Shown here piece by piece: positions 33,812-45,060 of a stretch of 64,000 bases of DNA. Position 1 is the stretch's first letter, and every line of letters begins with the position of its first letter. Under the pieces are notes generated by a model that saw nothing but the letters and a program-made list of their open reading frames with translations, searched no databases and had not been told where the DNA came from. The translations under genes and the position numbers were made by a program. Where the stretch lies: the NCBI GenBank assembly GCA_036898135.1, contig JBAHVR010000323.1:62001-126000 (forward strand), read 5' to 3'. The DNA is from Oncomelania hupensis. Taxonomy: Eukaryota > Mollusca > Gastropoda > Littorinimorpha > Pomatiopsidae.

Positions 33812-33848
<37 letters not shown>
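33538..33848 (+). repeat. (TTG)n, (GAG)n and (GA)n tracts
   Basis: B version of the tract series at 13099-13475. The TTG part is longer and the GA part shorter. Confidence 0.9.
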
Positions 33849-34560
33849 TCTGAATATGACGTTTATAAAGAACGTGGATTTGCAGTACAATCGATATTCA
33901 TTACTAGGAATGCGTTGATTTGTTTGTAGCCTAGTTGGTTGCGTGCAGACACGCTAGTGTTGTCGCTGTGGCCAATGATTTGACTGATTGATAATTAATC
34001 GATTGATTGATTTGCGTTATGGATCTGTTAGTTTTCTGATAATTTGACCTGTTTATCAAACTGAGGTTGATATAATTAAGCGTGGCCAAATGTAGAGTTT
34101 ACCGTCAATTTTTCGGAACTGATCGGAAAGTTGCACACCCTTTTCAACAGTGAAAATCCGAAATTCTGGGTGTCATATTAGCTTATGAGCATGTACGTCG
34201 ATTCGCGCATCGTTTTGCGCATTCATAATTGTATTGTTATGAAAAGATACGGAATAAAACTTTAAGACAAATTTTGATATTTAGCATTAGGATTACAGTT
34301 AGAATTTCGATTAGGATTAGGTTTAGAGTTATGGCTAGTGTTAGGTTTAATTGTAATCGTAGGCCTAGACTAGACCTATTTTCACCAGCAGAATTTCGGT
34401 ATTTTTACCCTCTCTTTGTACATGCAGTTTTAAACATTCGTATGAAAGATGAACAAACCTGACGTAGCCTTACAAGAAACACATGACGTCACAGTCATTG
34501 TTCTAAAATCTCCCATCTGTTACTATCTCCAGAAAAACTACCTCTTTCACTTCCCATTCT
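33849..34560. other. block B spacer, no gene seen
   Basis: Matches 13476-14160 of A, including the TTAGG-like stretch at 34285-34350. Confidence 0.5.
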
Positions 34561-34564
34561 GTGA

Positions 34565-34581
34565 ATCTCTCTCTCTCGCTT

Positions 34582-34678
<97 letters not shown>
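34565..34678 (+). repeat. (CT)n microsatellite
   Basis: Counterpart of 14166-14266. Confidence 0.95.
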
Positions 34679-34679
<1 letters not shown>

Positions 34680-34898
34680 CGCACTCCAGCATCTAAATTT
34701 ATATCATTTAGAACACGTCTCCTAAAACACAATAAAACTTAAATACACAATAATTGGTAATCCTGTAAATTGATATTAGCAACATTAATTTGATATCAAT
34801 TGTTTGAAAATGATTTTATCTAATGACGACTTTGTTTATTTGTTATTGTTCCATGATGTGAATGTTATAACCTTGAGTTGTATTTAATAGTAATTGTT

Positions 34899-35931
34899 CA
34901 AGACTCAAGACTCAAAGTTTATTGTGTTTTGCTACAAGCAAATAACATTAAAACATTACAAGAAACAATAGGCAATACAACTTACAACACAGAGTGAACA
35001 CAAGAACGGATCAAGGTTGCATTATCATGCGCAGAAACACCCAAAAACACGGACATAACCTCAAGCAGATACGCACCGACACATACATAGAGACACAGAA
35101 ATACACATACACACTACACACACGCACACAAACTTACAAACACACACACACACACGCACACACACACACACACACATGTATTTACAAAGCCATACACATG
35201 AGACACGGTATTGACAATAATACAACTCATTAAAATTGGAAGTAAAATTAGGTGTATGGCACAAGTGCGCACACATCCATGCTGGCGTATTCACACAACA
35301 TAAAATGATAACACCGACAAATATATAAAACATACAATATAATGTCGTAGATCGAGAGCATAATCCAAAAATAAGTGACGCACACACACACACACCCACA
35401 CACACGCATACACACACACACACATGTATCTAGTTAGGAAAACTCTGCGCACCTCTGTCGCTGCTTGTATGCCAGAAAAAGATAACGAGCCAAATTACTG
35501 GTTATATCATCGTTTGTACATTTCAAGAGGAAGCTAAAAGAGTGCTCTCCTTGAATAAATTGAGCAATGTATTTGTTTCTGATAGTTGTATACTCAGGGC
35601 AGTGCAATAAAAAATGCTCCTCTGACTCTCTTGGAGCTCCGCAGGCGACGCACGATGCGTCAGCGTGTTTTCCGACATGCACTATTTGAGCACTATAGTT
35701 AAGGTACAATATGCCAAGACGGAACTTGATTAACACATCCCTGAAACATCTTTCTGAAACTGTGATGAAATAGCGCTCAATTTCGATGGAGGTTTTAAAT
35801 TGCCTGTACCTAGAATATCTTTCACTATCGTTAAGTGCTGACCACCACTCCTGGCAATAATTATCAACTAGTCTTTGCTTTAAGTCATGAATAAAACGAG
35901 ACTCATCTATTACATGCTGTTTTATCCATAA
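34899..35931 (-). mobile_element. LINE 3' end with 13-base target duplication
   Basis: Insertion unique to B, flanked by AATAGTAATTGTT (34886-34898 and 35932-35944). On the minus strand it encodes the C-terminal part of ORF2, then a CA-rich 3' untranslated region, and ends in a tandem tail (CTTGAGT repeated). The 5' truncation and long duplication are the marks of target-primed reverse transcription. It inserted after the A/B duplication. Confidence 0.85.
35434..35931 (-). pseudogene. LINE ORF2 C-terminus
   Basis: An open frame of about 165 residues within the insertion: DLKQRLVDNYCQEWWSALND, IKFRLGILYLNYSAQ, then the zinc motif CVACGAPRESEEHFLLHCPEY. The apparent Met and first residues (from 35982) come from flanking DNA. 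It is related to the C-terminus at 63264-63806. No lesions lie inside, consistent with a fairly young insertion. Confidence 0.75.
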
Positions 35932-36016
35932 AATAGTAATTGTTAAAGCCCCAAAGGCAAGATGTAAAAAAAACGCATCCATCGCTTACTCTTTTACCCT
36001 TGCAAAATAAAATTCT

Positions 36017-36089
36017 TATCTTATCTTATCTTATCTTATCTTATCTTATCTTATCTTATCTTATCTTATCTTATCTTATCTTATCTTAT
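36017..36089 (+). repeat. (TTATC)n microsatellite
   Basis: About 14 pentamers. A has only a few (14575-14605). Confidence 0.95.
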
Positions 36090-36204
36090 TTCCCCCTCTG
36101 TCTCTCTCTCTCCCCCTTCTGTCTCTCCCCCCTCTGTCTCTCTTTCCCTCTCTCTATCTCACCTCTATCTCCTCCCCCTCCCCTCCCCCTCCTTTGTATA
36201 AGAC

Positions 36205-36350
36205 TGAACATTGATGTTTAACGTCCATTCCATCCATTGACGATATGGCAGACGGGGATATACCCTCCAGGAAAGAAGAGATAAGGACCTAAATCAAAAC
36301 TGAACCACATGAACAATCATATTGCTGAGCTGGACAGTGAACATTGGCCA
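36205..36350 (-). repeat. SINE body, minus orientation
   Basis: Counterpart of 14715-14880. Confidence 0.65.
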
Positions 36351-36368
36351 CTTTTTTGTTATCTTGCG

Positions 36369-37310
36369 CACCTAACCTTAGCTGCTTCTTTGTTTGTTGG
36401 TGTTATTTATTATAATTATCACCTAACCTTAGCTGCTTCTTTGTTTGTTTGTTGGTGTGGTTCATTATAATTATCACCTCGCACTTTTGTTCGAGAGGTT
36501 GAAACCACGGCAGAGGCATTGTACGAGGTCATAACATAGGAACAAAGGTTGATGTTCGCGACCAGGACAAAAATCTCTCACTCCAGCCACTAGGACACAT
36601 AACCTGGGCACAGGTCGCACGTCATTCGCGAGTTCGTACCACGAGGTGAGATTAAACCTGGGTGAAGGAGTCTTGACATTCTCGAGGTAATGACCTCGTT
36701 TAAGTCTTTAGGTCATCACCCGGGCAAAAGACGCAAGACTACGTCACGTCACTCGCGAGGTCGTAACCAGGACAAATGTTTGAACCTATTAGTGAGGTTG
36801 TAACCTGGGTGAAGACCACGCTTCAATCGAAGTCCTAACTTGGTGAAAAAGCTGTGTTTGTGAGATTATTACTATCAATCCATACGTAGGATGGACATCA
36901 TTATGGTATGATTGTGTATAAAGTCTGATTGGTTAACAAAAAATAAAAGTTTAAAAGCCCCAAATTGAAGAATGTTTGTATTTTTTGCAAAACAAATTTC
37001 TTTTAATATTTGACGTTTTTGTTTTTACATTAAACAATGATCAAGTGGGCTTTAGTTGCTCAAACCAACAGCCAAAGTGTGAATTCTCCATGTCTATTCT
37101 GACAGGGGTTGATTTTGTCTAAGTTGAACGGCACGTCAATACGATAAAAGACCGTCTGGTAGACATTGTTAGTGCTAGGGCGGTAGAGCGGCCGAACCTA
37201 TTAATAGCCACAAGAACTATTTATTGATTCAAAAAACAACAACTTTACTTTGGAATGAGATTGTTGTTGTTTTGTTAAAAGCTTTTTTCAGTGAGGCATC
37301 ACTCATTGTG
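36369..37310. other. block B spacer with short minisatellite arrays
   Basis: Two units of the 51-base repeat (36369-36480), one unit of the 54-66-base repeat (37128-37195), and unassigned sequence in between. No gene. Confidence 0.5.
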
Positions 37311-37480
37311 CATTTTAAAGGGATCTGTGGCGGGGAGGTGGTCACAATGGATCGTTTTAAAGGGATCTGTAGCGGGGAGGTGGTCACAATGGATCATTTT
37401 AAAGGGATCTGTGGCGGGGAGGTGGTCGCAATGGGTCATGTTAAAGGGATCTTTCACGGGGACGTGTCAAAAGGGGTCAT
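37311..37480 (+). repeat. 42-base minisatellite, about 4 units
   Basis: Short counterpart of 17096-17456, without the AT-rich insertion of A. Confidence 0.9.
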
Positions 37481-37532
37481 TTTAAAGAAGATTTTAAGTG
37501 GGAAAACCAAAGTAGTTTGGATTTGTCCCACA

Positions 37533-37765
37533 GCCATAGGCTCAGTGGGAGAGCGTTCGCCTGAAACACCTGATGACCCAGGTTCCTCTTCCGTGGTGGA
37601 CAAGAAAAAATGTGGCCAATTTCACTGTCAGTATTTGCAGTATGATTGCTCTGGCGGTTCAGTGTTGATTTAGGTCGCTACCCTCTCTATCCTGGGATGG
37701 TTACCCCTGTCTGCCATATCGCCAATGGTGGGTGTAGACGTTAAACCTCAATGTTCCTTCATGTG
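37533..37765 (+). repeat. tRNA-derived SINE
   Basis: Counterpart of 18445-18680, ending TAGACGTTAAACCTCAATGT. Confidence 0.6.
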
Positions 37766-38632
37766 TGTGCGTGTGTATGTGTGTGTAGATTCCGCTGGAC
37801 CTAAACCATTAACCATGTCATGTAATGTGTGTGTGGATATTGCTTTCTTTCTCACTCATGATCAGATGCGTGTGAACCAAAAACGAATTATTTATTTTGC
37901 TTTTGAGTCTCACTTGTGATGACCGGCACTTTAGAATAGAGCCTACTTGTTATCCGTTGGTAATAACGCGTTTACGACCACTCAGTTACGTGGCTAAAAT
38001 TTCTGTGCTAGGTGTCAAAACTTAAGTGTTGCATTATATTTTACATGCTAGACTAACATCGTCGATGGGCATGTTAGTTGGTATTTTAATTCCTTTGTTT
38101 TATCTACCAGATTATAACGTCACGCTCATAAGATAATTGCCTAACTCAATTTTCATAGTTTCGAGATAAACGATAAAAACATGTTATTTTTTAAACTGAA
38201 AATTCTTTAAAGATTTTTTTTGCATATATCTTCACAGAATGAAGTTGCCAATGTATGTTGAAGCCAGTTTTGAGAAATGTGTGTTCGTTTGCCTGCAAAC
38301 TGATTTAGGCAGAATGAGCACTAACAAAAGCTGAGATAAACAAGAAGTGAAACTTCAGATAGGCATAAGAAAGTTTTTAAAAGACAAAAACACAAGAAAG
38401 GCAATATTTAATTTTTTTTTCATTTAATCAATAATATAAAGATAAACAAAAAACTTTATGTACTTGCAATGTCAACGGTAAAACATGACAAGCCTAAAGA
38501 AACAACACCTAGTTTTTTCATAAACCTACACATCTTCTATGCGCTTGCAAACAAAATGTCAATAGAAAGAATCCTTTTTAATTTAATGTAATCTAACAAA
38601 CTGTGATCTACTTGCAGCAGTGATGTATTACT

Positions 38633-39224
38633 GTCCTAGCCTATTCCTGTCCTATCCCGTAACTCGGAGGTCGTAGGAGCACCACAGATGATCGTTTAAC
38701 CAGCGTACTTCATCTTTCCCTGTCTTCAGCAACCCTCATGGTTTCGCTCAGTGTCAAACCAGTCCATTCTCGAATGTTGTCCTCCCACCTCTTTTTCGGT
38801 CTCCCTCTTCTTCTACCTCCTTGCACTGTGCCTTGCAGGATAGTCTTTGCAAGACCTGATGATCTGGTGATGTGGCCATGCCATCGGAGTTTCAGTTTTT
38901 TTACAACTGTGACCAGGTCATCGTGTTGTCCAATGGCTTGTGTGATGGTCTGTCAGACTTCGTCGTTGGTGATGTGCTGGTGTAGGAAATGCCCAGAAAT
39001 CTTCTGTAGCACCTCATCTTCATGCTTTGTATTCTTCGTTGTAGATCTGCTGTGAGGTTCCATGTCTTGCAAGCGTATAGGAAGATGGAGATGACAAGAG
39101 AGCGCAGCAGTCTTACCTTGGAATGTAAACTGATGGTCCTGTCTTTCCAAATTGGCTTCAACCTCGCCAGGGCAGCAGTTGTTTTTGCGATCCTTGAGAG
39201 GACTTCCTGTCGGGAGCCATTGTC
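38633..39224 (-). mobile_element. nested LINE 3' fragment (GGATA-tail family)
   Basis: Minus-strand C-terminal ORF2 of the GGATA-tail family (TTAALARLKPIWKDRTISLH, LVISIFLYACKTWNLTADLQ), with frame changes, ending in GGATAGGACAGGAATAGG. It is flanked by TATTACT (38626-38632 and 39225-39231). A second repeat unit of the host transposon (39576-39620) shows the uninterrupted sequence. Confidence 0.8.
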
Positions 39225-39640
39225 TATTACTTTGTACTTGACTAAAGACATCATAGAACACATCCTCTCCTCATAAAATAACATAATACACAAACACATC
39301 TTCTGTGTGCTTGCAAAAAAAAAAAAAAATAATAATAATTATTGTTAATGTGATCCAAACTAAAGGTGCAGTAAAGTGTGTACTTGACTGTTGGCATCTT
39401 ATCACACTCCCCCTTCCCTTACTTTTACCCTTGTAAAATGTTATTCATTTATTTAATTAACTCAAAGCATCATGGAACACTCACTCTCCTCTTAAACTTG
39501 CTTAATTAACGTCTGTGAGCTTGCAAAACAAACAATTATTTGTATGTGATCCATACAAAAGGTAATTCACTTGCAGCAGTGAAGTATTACTTTGTACTTC
39601 ACTCAATGCATCATAGAGCACTCCCTCTCCCCTCCCCTTC
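39225..39640. repeat. internal repeats of the DNA transposon
   Basis: A segment built from CTTGCAGCAGTGA-GTATTACT, TTGTACTTGACT, CATCATAGAACAC and GTGCTTGCAAAA recurs three times in diverged form across 38545-39640 (one copy split by the LINE). Confidence 0.6.
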
Positions 39641-39727
39641 TACCTGCACCCAGGCATAGAAAGTCTTTTCCGGACAGGACGTCTCTGTGTGCTTTGTAGA
39701 GGTCTATTCAGGGCTGCCATTTCCATC

Positions 39728-40045
39728 TTAGTGTGAAATGGAACGTTTCAAGTTCTTACAAGACACTAATATCTGTTCCACTTGACCGGGGCTAAACCAT
39801 GTTAGACGCTCAACGTGAAGCACCTGCAACATTTTTATTTCACATAAAGTGGCAATAACTTCCTCGGGGTGATCTTCCAGTTGTGACAAAGTGTGAAGTT
39901 GCACATGGGTAAGCGGTAGTTGAGCTAAGCAGCTCAAGTCTGAGAGGGAAAAGCTCAAATTCCCACTGGCCCTAAACACTTTGATTCCTACTTCCTGCCC
40001 ATGCACTTGTCTCTTGGACAACTCTTCCGGGACAAAACTACTCAT
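39728..40045 (-). CDS. leucine-rich ORF inside the DNA transposon
   Basis: 105 codons with regularly spaced leucines (FSLSDLSCLAQLPLTHVQLH, LCEIKMLQVLHVERLTWFS, VEQILVSCKNLKRS) that resemble two or three leucine-rich repeats of the FBXL or ZYG11-like kind. The Met is preceded in frame by a TGA only 21 bases upstream, so either this is the start or an exon is entered by splicing nearby. It lies in the same direction as the first-exon-like ORF at 40798-40883. It could be a host gene piece captured by the transposon or part of the transposon's own protein. No motif identifies it as a transposase. Confidence 0.4.
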   Translation of the reverse strand: MSSFVPEELSKRQVHGQEVGIKVFRASGNLSFSLSDLSCLAQLPLTHVQLHTLSQLEDHPEEVIATLCEIKMLQVLHVERLTWFSPGQVEQILVSCKNLKRSISH

Positions 40046-40797
40046 TTGTGTGTGAGGTCTGTTGGATCAGCTTGGGAATATTGGATGCTTTCTGCCAAAT
40101 GGTCACTGGGGCTTCCTATGATATTATTTGGCAATGTAGGCATTTTATATGTATGGGTTTTGTTGATATTGTGTAATGATGCTTGTATTCTATTTTGTTT
40201 TGTAAACGGAGGTTCGATAAATTAGAGTATAGCCTCAGCGTCCCCTGCGTGGGATGTCTTTATTGTAAAGTGACCGGCTGGTAGATTGCCTTCAGTGTTA
40301 CCACTAGGGTTGTTTCGGCAGATCTTTTAAGCGGATCAGGGGTGAGTCCTCTTTCACTTCTCTGGTCCTGATTTGGCTCGGAAGAGTCTGCTGGACCTAA
40401 AGCAATAACCATATAATGTAATCTAATGTCGTCTTCCTCACTTGACGAGGAGGACTCAGGCTGGTAGCTTCCCGCGCTTCATCGTCACAGTCGTGGGGAT
40501 CTATGGACACACGCATATACAGACGCATCTATAAATAAATATGCTCGATATTTTATGTAACATAAAACGAGAACAATGGTTAGCAATGCTAAATGGTAAA
40601 TAGCCAAGTATTTTGACTTTATTTAACGTTTTTTTACAGTCATTCTGCCGTTTAAGACAAAATGCCTATCTCAGCTCTCTCTTAATTTGCAAATTGCCGA
40701 TATCAATCGCTTCACATTGAAGATGATGCTTGAAACAGCATTTATAGCCATTTTCCTACAACACCTAAGAATAACAAGTTCTAAAATTGATTACTTA

Positions 40798-40883
40798 CCT
40801 TCGTCTTCTGATTGAAGTATGTTTTGCAACATCTCTGTTGCTTTTTCAGCCCAAAATTGTTCAATGCGTCTGAGCGCCGCCAT
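40798..40883 (-). CDS. first-exon-like ORF with splice donor
   Basis: On the minus strand, CAACAATATGGCGGCG (a good initiation context) opens a frame MAALRRIEQFWAEKATEMLQ... of 28 codons rich in charged residues, ending GAAGACGAAG directly followed by GTAAGT, a consensus 5' splice site. It starts about 190 bases inside the right TIR, where the main gene of many DNA transposons begins. A possible next exon starts after TGTGTCCATAG near 40502 and reads DPHDCDDEAREATSLSPP in the matching phase. Splicing is inferred only. The protein is not recognised. Confidence 0.5.
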
Positions 40884-41185
40884 ATTGTTGCAAAATGCCT
40901 ATGTCAGGAATGAGATAGGCAATTTGGCATACGAAGCTGTGGCGACCGTTACGATTTAGATAGAGACTTGTACTCTCTAGCACAGATGGCTTGTCTTCCC
41001 AGGGCTTTGTTTTTACCCCTACTGCACAACTGCCTAAGTCTGAGTTAGGCATTTATGTTATGAGCGTGACGATAACTCACTTTTCCAACACAATTGTAAA
41101 TGTGTACATTATAGTCCAGAATGCCTTGCCCACATCCTGGCCCAAAAGGGGCATCACGATATTATTTTAAATTATTTTATTACAT

Positions 41186-41231
41186 TTGTTGTTGTTGCTA
41201 TTATTGTAGTAGCAGTTGTTGTTGTCGTCAT

Positions 41232-41268
<37 letters not shown>

Positions 41269-41332
41269 CTTCTTCTTCTTCTTCTTCTTCTTCTTCCTCT
41301 TCCCCCATTCTTCTTCTTCTTCTTTTTTCTCC
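41186..41332 (+). repeat. (TTG)n and (TTC)n tracts
   Basis: Counterpart of 19141-19320. Confidence 0.9.
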
Positions 41333-41884
41333 TTACGTCACCTCGCATTTCTTTTCGAGATTTTGAACTCAGGTCCAAGACCTTATGTCATTAACGAGGT
41401 CGTACCCACGACAAAGAGTTCATGCTCTCCGCAAGGTCATAACCAGTGCAAAGACCTTTCACGTCTGCAGCCACAAAACACCCAAGACTACGTCATTCAC
41501 AAGATCGTAACTAGGGCACAATTGTCCAGACAATTAATCCAGCGACGATTTATTTTGAACTTTGTAAGTAACTCGTTGTTATATCGCGTATTTTTTTTTA
41601 TCTCTAGAGCTGCTCAAGGCGCTGGTTGATACAGGAAAGTAATCAAGTCGCCCGAGGCGCTTTTGCTGCGGAGCTATCATTAAAATCAACATTGTTGTTA
41701 TCAATAGGTGCATAAGCCAACGAATGGATCGATTTATATTAAAAAAGGTTATTTTTGTTATAGAGTTTTATCCTTGTAGAACAATGGTGTTTGTTAATTT
41801 TAAAAGGACCTGTTACTCTGGACTGTGTGTCCTTGGGACATTGCATTTTACAGTTGGACTTGACTTTGTCGGCTGTCGGATGTG

Positions 41885-42178
41885 TCGGGGTGTCGGATAG
41901 CGCAGTGGTTGGAGCACTCGCTACTCTGTCGCAAGTTAAGCACCGTCCAGAGTGGTTAGCACCTGGATGGGTGACCGCAACGTGAAGCGACAAATAGCAA
42001 CGCCTCCAGTTGCCTCAACTGTGATTGAGTTCCTACTCTCTTGAGGGTGGGGAAGGTAAAGCAGCGAGGTAGAGAGATGGGCATCACCCTCATTACGCTG
42101 CCCCAAGATACGTGTGATCTCCTACATCACGCTCCCCTACGCCCACAAGGCTATGGGACTACCTTTACCTTTTTACCT
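41885..42178 (+). repeat. 5S rRNA-like SINE
   Basis: Counterpart of 19870-20165, flanked by ACTTGACTTTGT on both sides (about 41859 and 42182), one base pair cleaner than in A. Confidence 0.7.
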
Positions 42179-42273
42179 TTTACTTGACTTTGTGATCTGT
42201 TAATCTTTGGAAGAACCTTAGTGCCACTAGGTCTTTGCCCGGTAACAGGTTATTGTGTCCATCGACATTCACA

Positions 42274-42277
<4 letters not shown>

Positions 42278-42322
<45 letters not shown>
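42278..42322 (+). repeat. (CT)n microsatellite
   Basis: Single tract where A has two. Confidence 0.95.
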
Positions 42323-42326
<4 letters not shown>

Positions 42327-42544
42327 GGGTGTGTGCGTGTGTGAGTGTGTCTTTCTATCACTCATGCTCAAACGCATGTGAATCCAAACTAAGTAACTAT
42401 ATTGCGCTCGAGAGTCCTCTTCTGTCTATCAGCACTATGAAATATGCCTACTGATTGCCATTCACCTGTGTGTACGTGTTTGCCATCTCTCTTTTATGTG
42501 TCTAGTGCTCAGGATGCCTAAACTTAATCCTTGCATTGCAAGGA

Positions 42545-42655
42545 GTTTTTCATACCATGGTGTCTGAACTTTCATTCCATGGTATTCCGTGATGTCTAAA
42601 TTTCAATCCGTGGTGTCTAAACTTTCATACCATGGGGCCTAAACTGTCAGTCTAC
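42545..42655 (+). repeat. short minisatellite
   Basis: About four units of 24-28 bases around CATACCATGG-TGTCTAAACTTTCA, just outside block B. Confidence 0.7.
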
Positions 42656-42807
42656 TCTAAGTGCATGACATTAGACAATAAAACTAAAATATAGTTAAAT
42701 CATAACAATCTACCAACTAAAAATTAAATTATAACAATCTAACAACTTGTGACTTTAATATAACTTCAACATTTATAGCGATATCTGGATGGGAATGACC
42801 GGTTAAC

Positions 42808-43130
42808 TGTGACTACTGCTGGGCTCTGCACAATGGAATGCTATTACCCACTCGTCTTTAGTCGTTGGGGATCGCTAGTAAATCTCCCTGTGACTCTACT
42901 TAATACATTTATTTGTTTAGCTCGGTCTGTGTTTAGGATGGGGTACAGAGTTAGAAAGAAAAATGGTAAAAGATCACTGTCACACTAGCTCTCACACGGC
43001 TACGACACATAGGTAGGACGCCTTTGGTGATGTCACGTGGTGAGTTCTGGTGAAATGACTCCCCTTCGTCTTGTTTAAGAACAAGTATAGACCAAAGCAT
43101 TAAAAGATAAGGCAAACTCGAAACACAGTG
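42808..43130 (+). repeat. diverged solo LTR-like fragment (346-base family)
   Basis: It starts TGTGACTACTGCTGGGCTCT and shares GCACAATGGAATGCTATTACC and CCCACTCGTCTT with 50424-50769. After about 75 bases the similarity is poor, and the right end was not located. Confidence 0.4.
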
Positions 43131-43789
43131 AAGTTACACTTTCTTCCAATTATTATTTACCCAAGTATGCTTACATCGAAAATTTCACCGAACATTGCTT
43201 TCAAGTTAAGCTGTACACATTTTCCGAAATGCTTTTATAATGAAATTGTTTTGTTTTCTTCCTCATTCCCCAAATTCAGATAGGTTTTGTATTTTCATTT
43301 TTGGGAGAGACCGGAATTACTTCTGGCTTCAGCACTGTTTGTAACTACTTGGCTGCGTGTGATTACGTGAAGAAGTATCTGCCGATGAAGGTGAAGGTTA
43401 CGAGGCGAAAGCTGGCATGCGCTGACTCTGTCTTACAAAGTACACACTTCCATCTCGCAGTGCCCCTCCGGATACTTGAGATGAAGGTGATGGAAGAAGG
43501 GCTGGTCATTGGAGGTGATAGTGATGGATGGATGGTTGATACTCCCAGTACTCCCGGAAGCAACTGCACCCTGTAAATGATCATATTGCTGTCAGCAAAC
43601 AGGTTAAATCTGTATATTATTTTTAATTAGTACCAGTGGAAGGGTGCGTATGGATTCAGTTTGTAAACACACAACACAAAGTCAGACTCCAGCCTGATAT
43701 ACTTATCACGAAATGCTTTATATCCTAGCTGGTAACTCAGCTGGCTCTGAAGGCTCAGTGGGGGCTAAATTTATGTGAGGCTTCTTGTA
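43131..43789. other. intergenic with an unassigned open frame
   Basis: A plus-strand frame of 91 codons (43301-43576, MGETGITSGFSTVCNYLAAC...) shows no recognisable motif and has no splice or expression evidence, so it is not called a gene. The rest is unassigned. Confidence 0.35.
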
Positions 43790-45060
43790 CCAACAGAGCT
43801 AAGCTACAGGAATGTGAAAATTACCGCATCATCAGCCTCATTAGCACTTTCAGCAAGGTCCTCCTGAAAATAATACACAACAGGTTGAAACCCCAAGCTG
43901 AACAAATCAAACCTGAAAAGCAAGCAGGATTCAGGGCAGGGTGAAGTACCACTGAACAGATTTTCAACCTCAAAATAATCTGCGAGAAATAACTACAGCA
44001 CCAACAACATTTATATCATGAGTTCATGTCTGGCATGCCGCTCTATGGGCAACCATGAGAGTGTACAACATCAGCCCTAAAATTATTGAAGTCATTAAAA
44101 GCCTGAATGACAAGGCTACCAGTGCAGTCCTCCACAACAGCGCCTACTCTCTCCAACACTCTTCAACATCTTCCTAGAGCGCATCATGTCAAATGCCCTT
44201 GCAGACAACGAAAGCACAGTCAGCATAGGGGGAAGAGCAATCTCCAACCTCCGTTTGGCGGATGACATTGATGGATTGGCTGGAGAAGAACAAGAACTTG
44301 AACAGTTGGTACAGAGGCTTGACACCACCTCCAGAGCATATGGAATGGAAATACGTGAAGAGAATACCAAATTGATAACCAACAACACCAATGGCATCAA
44401 CACGGACATCAAAGTCCAAGACCAATCCCTCAACACTGGGCATAGCTTCAAATAATTAGGAGCCCCTGTGTCAAACAATGGGTCCCGACAGTAAATCCTC
44501 ACCAGGATCGCACAAATTGCTGCCCTGACAAGGTTGAAGCCCTTTTGGAAAGACAGGACCATCAGCCTACATTCCAAGATAAGACTGCTGCGCTCCCTTG
44601 TCATCACCATCTCTCTATACGCTTGCGAAACATGGACCCTCACAGGAGATCTACAACGAAGAATACAAAGCAATGAGATGAGGTGCTACAGAAGACTTCT
44701 GGGCATTTCCTATACTCAGCACATCTCCAATGACGAAGTCTGACATACCATCACACAAGCCATTGGACAACATGATGACATGCTCACAGTGGTGAAAAAA
44801 CGGAAACTCCGATGGTTATCACAGCATCAGACCTTGCAAAGACCATTCTGCAAGGCACGGTGTAAGGAGGTAGAGGAAGAGAGAGACAGAAAAGGAGGTG
44901 GGAAGACAACATTCGAGAATGGACTGGCTTGACACTGAGCGAAGCCATGAGGGTTGCTGAGGACAGAGAAAGATGGAGTACGCTGGATAGACGATCATCT
45001 GTGGTGCCCCAACGACCTTCGAGGTACTGGATAATAATAGGATAGGATATAAAGTCGCAT
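43790..45060 (+). mobile_element. LINE RT to 3' end (GGATA-tail family)
   Basis: The longest copy of this family here. Pieces in order: NYRIISLISTFSKVLLKII (43819), KQAGFRAG then a TGA where an Arg codon is expected (43943), the AFDRVWHAALW region (44025, damaged), ISNLRLADDIDGLAGEEQEL with the catalytic DD (44242), a frame change, PFWKDRTISLHSKIRLLRSL (44541), YACETWTLTGDLQRRIQSNE (44620) and the WEDNIREWTGLTL-like region (44900), then a GGATAGGATA tail (45030-45052). Several frameshifts, stops and a deletion in the RT palm make it dead. It looks like an RTE- or R4-like element in layout, but I do not assign a clade. Confidence 0.75.

Larger units (their letters stand above)
38118..41071 (-). 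mobile_element. DNA transposon, 31-base TIRs, ATAA duplication
   Basis: An insertion of 2,954 bases in B. Both ends begin CGTCACGCTCATAA; the inverted repeat continues to 31 bases with two mismatches and ends TGCCTAACTCA. ATAA flanks it (38114-38117 and 41072-41075), and A keeps the single empty site ATTATAACTCAC. Copies of TGCCTAWSTCA or its complement occur near both ends (38138, 38301, 38355, 40663, 40896, 40911, 41031, 41041), like subterminal transposase-binding repeats. A first-exon-like ORF sits just inside the right end, and a LINE fragment is nested at 38633-39224. No DDE domain was recognised, so it is probably a deleted, non-autonomous copy. The superfamily is unassigned; a 4-base duplication limits the choices. 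Confidence 0.85.
31494..42537 (+). repeat. duplicated block, copy B
   Basis: Direct copy of 9091-23926, separated from it by about 7.6 kb. It lacks the four large insertions of A and has two of its own (34899-35931 and 38118-41071). The shared core contains no recognisable host gene. Confidence 0.85.

Noticed and set aside
38738..39055. Host gene inside the DNA transposon
   Set aside because: It is the antisense of a nested LINE fragment with its own target duplication.
43301..43576. 91-codon gene MGETGITSGF...
   Set aside because: Not recognised, no codon or splice support, lies among repeat fragments.
44116..44673. 185-codon minus-strand gene
   Set aside because: Antisense of LINE RT sequence.
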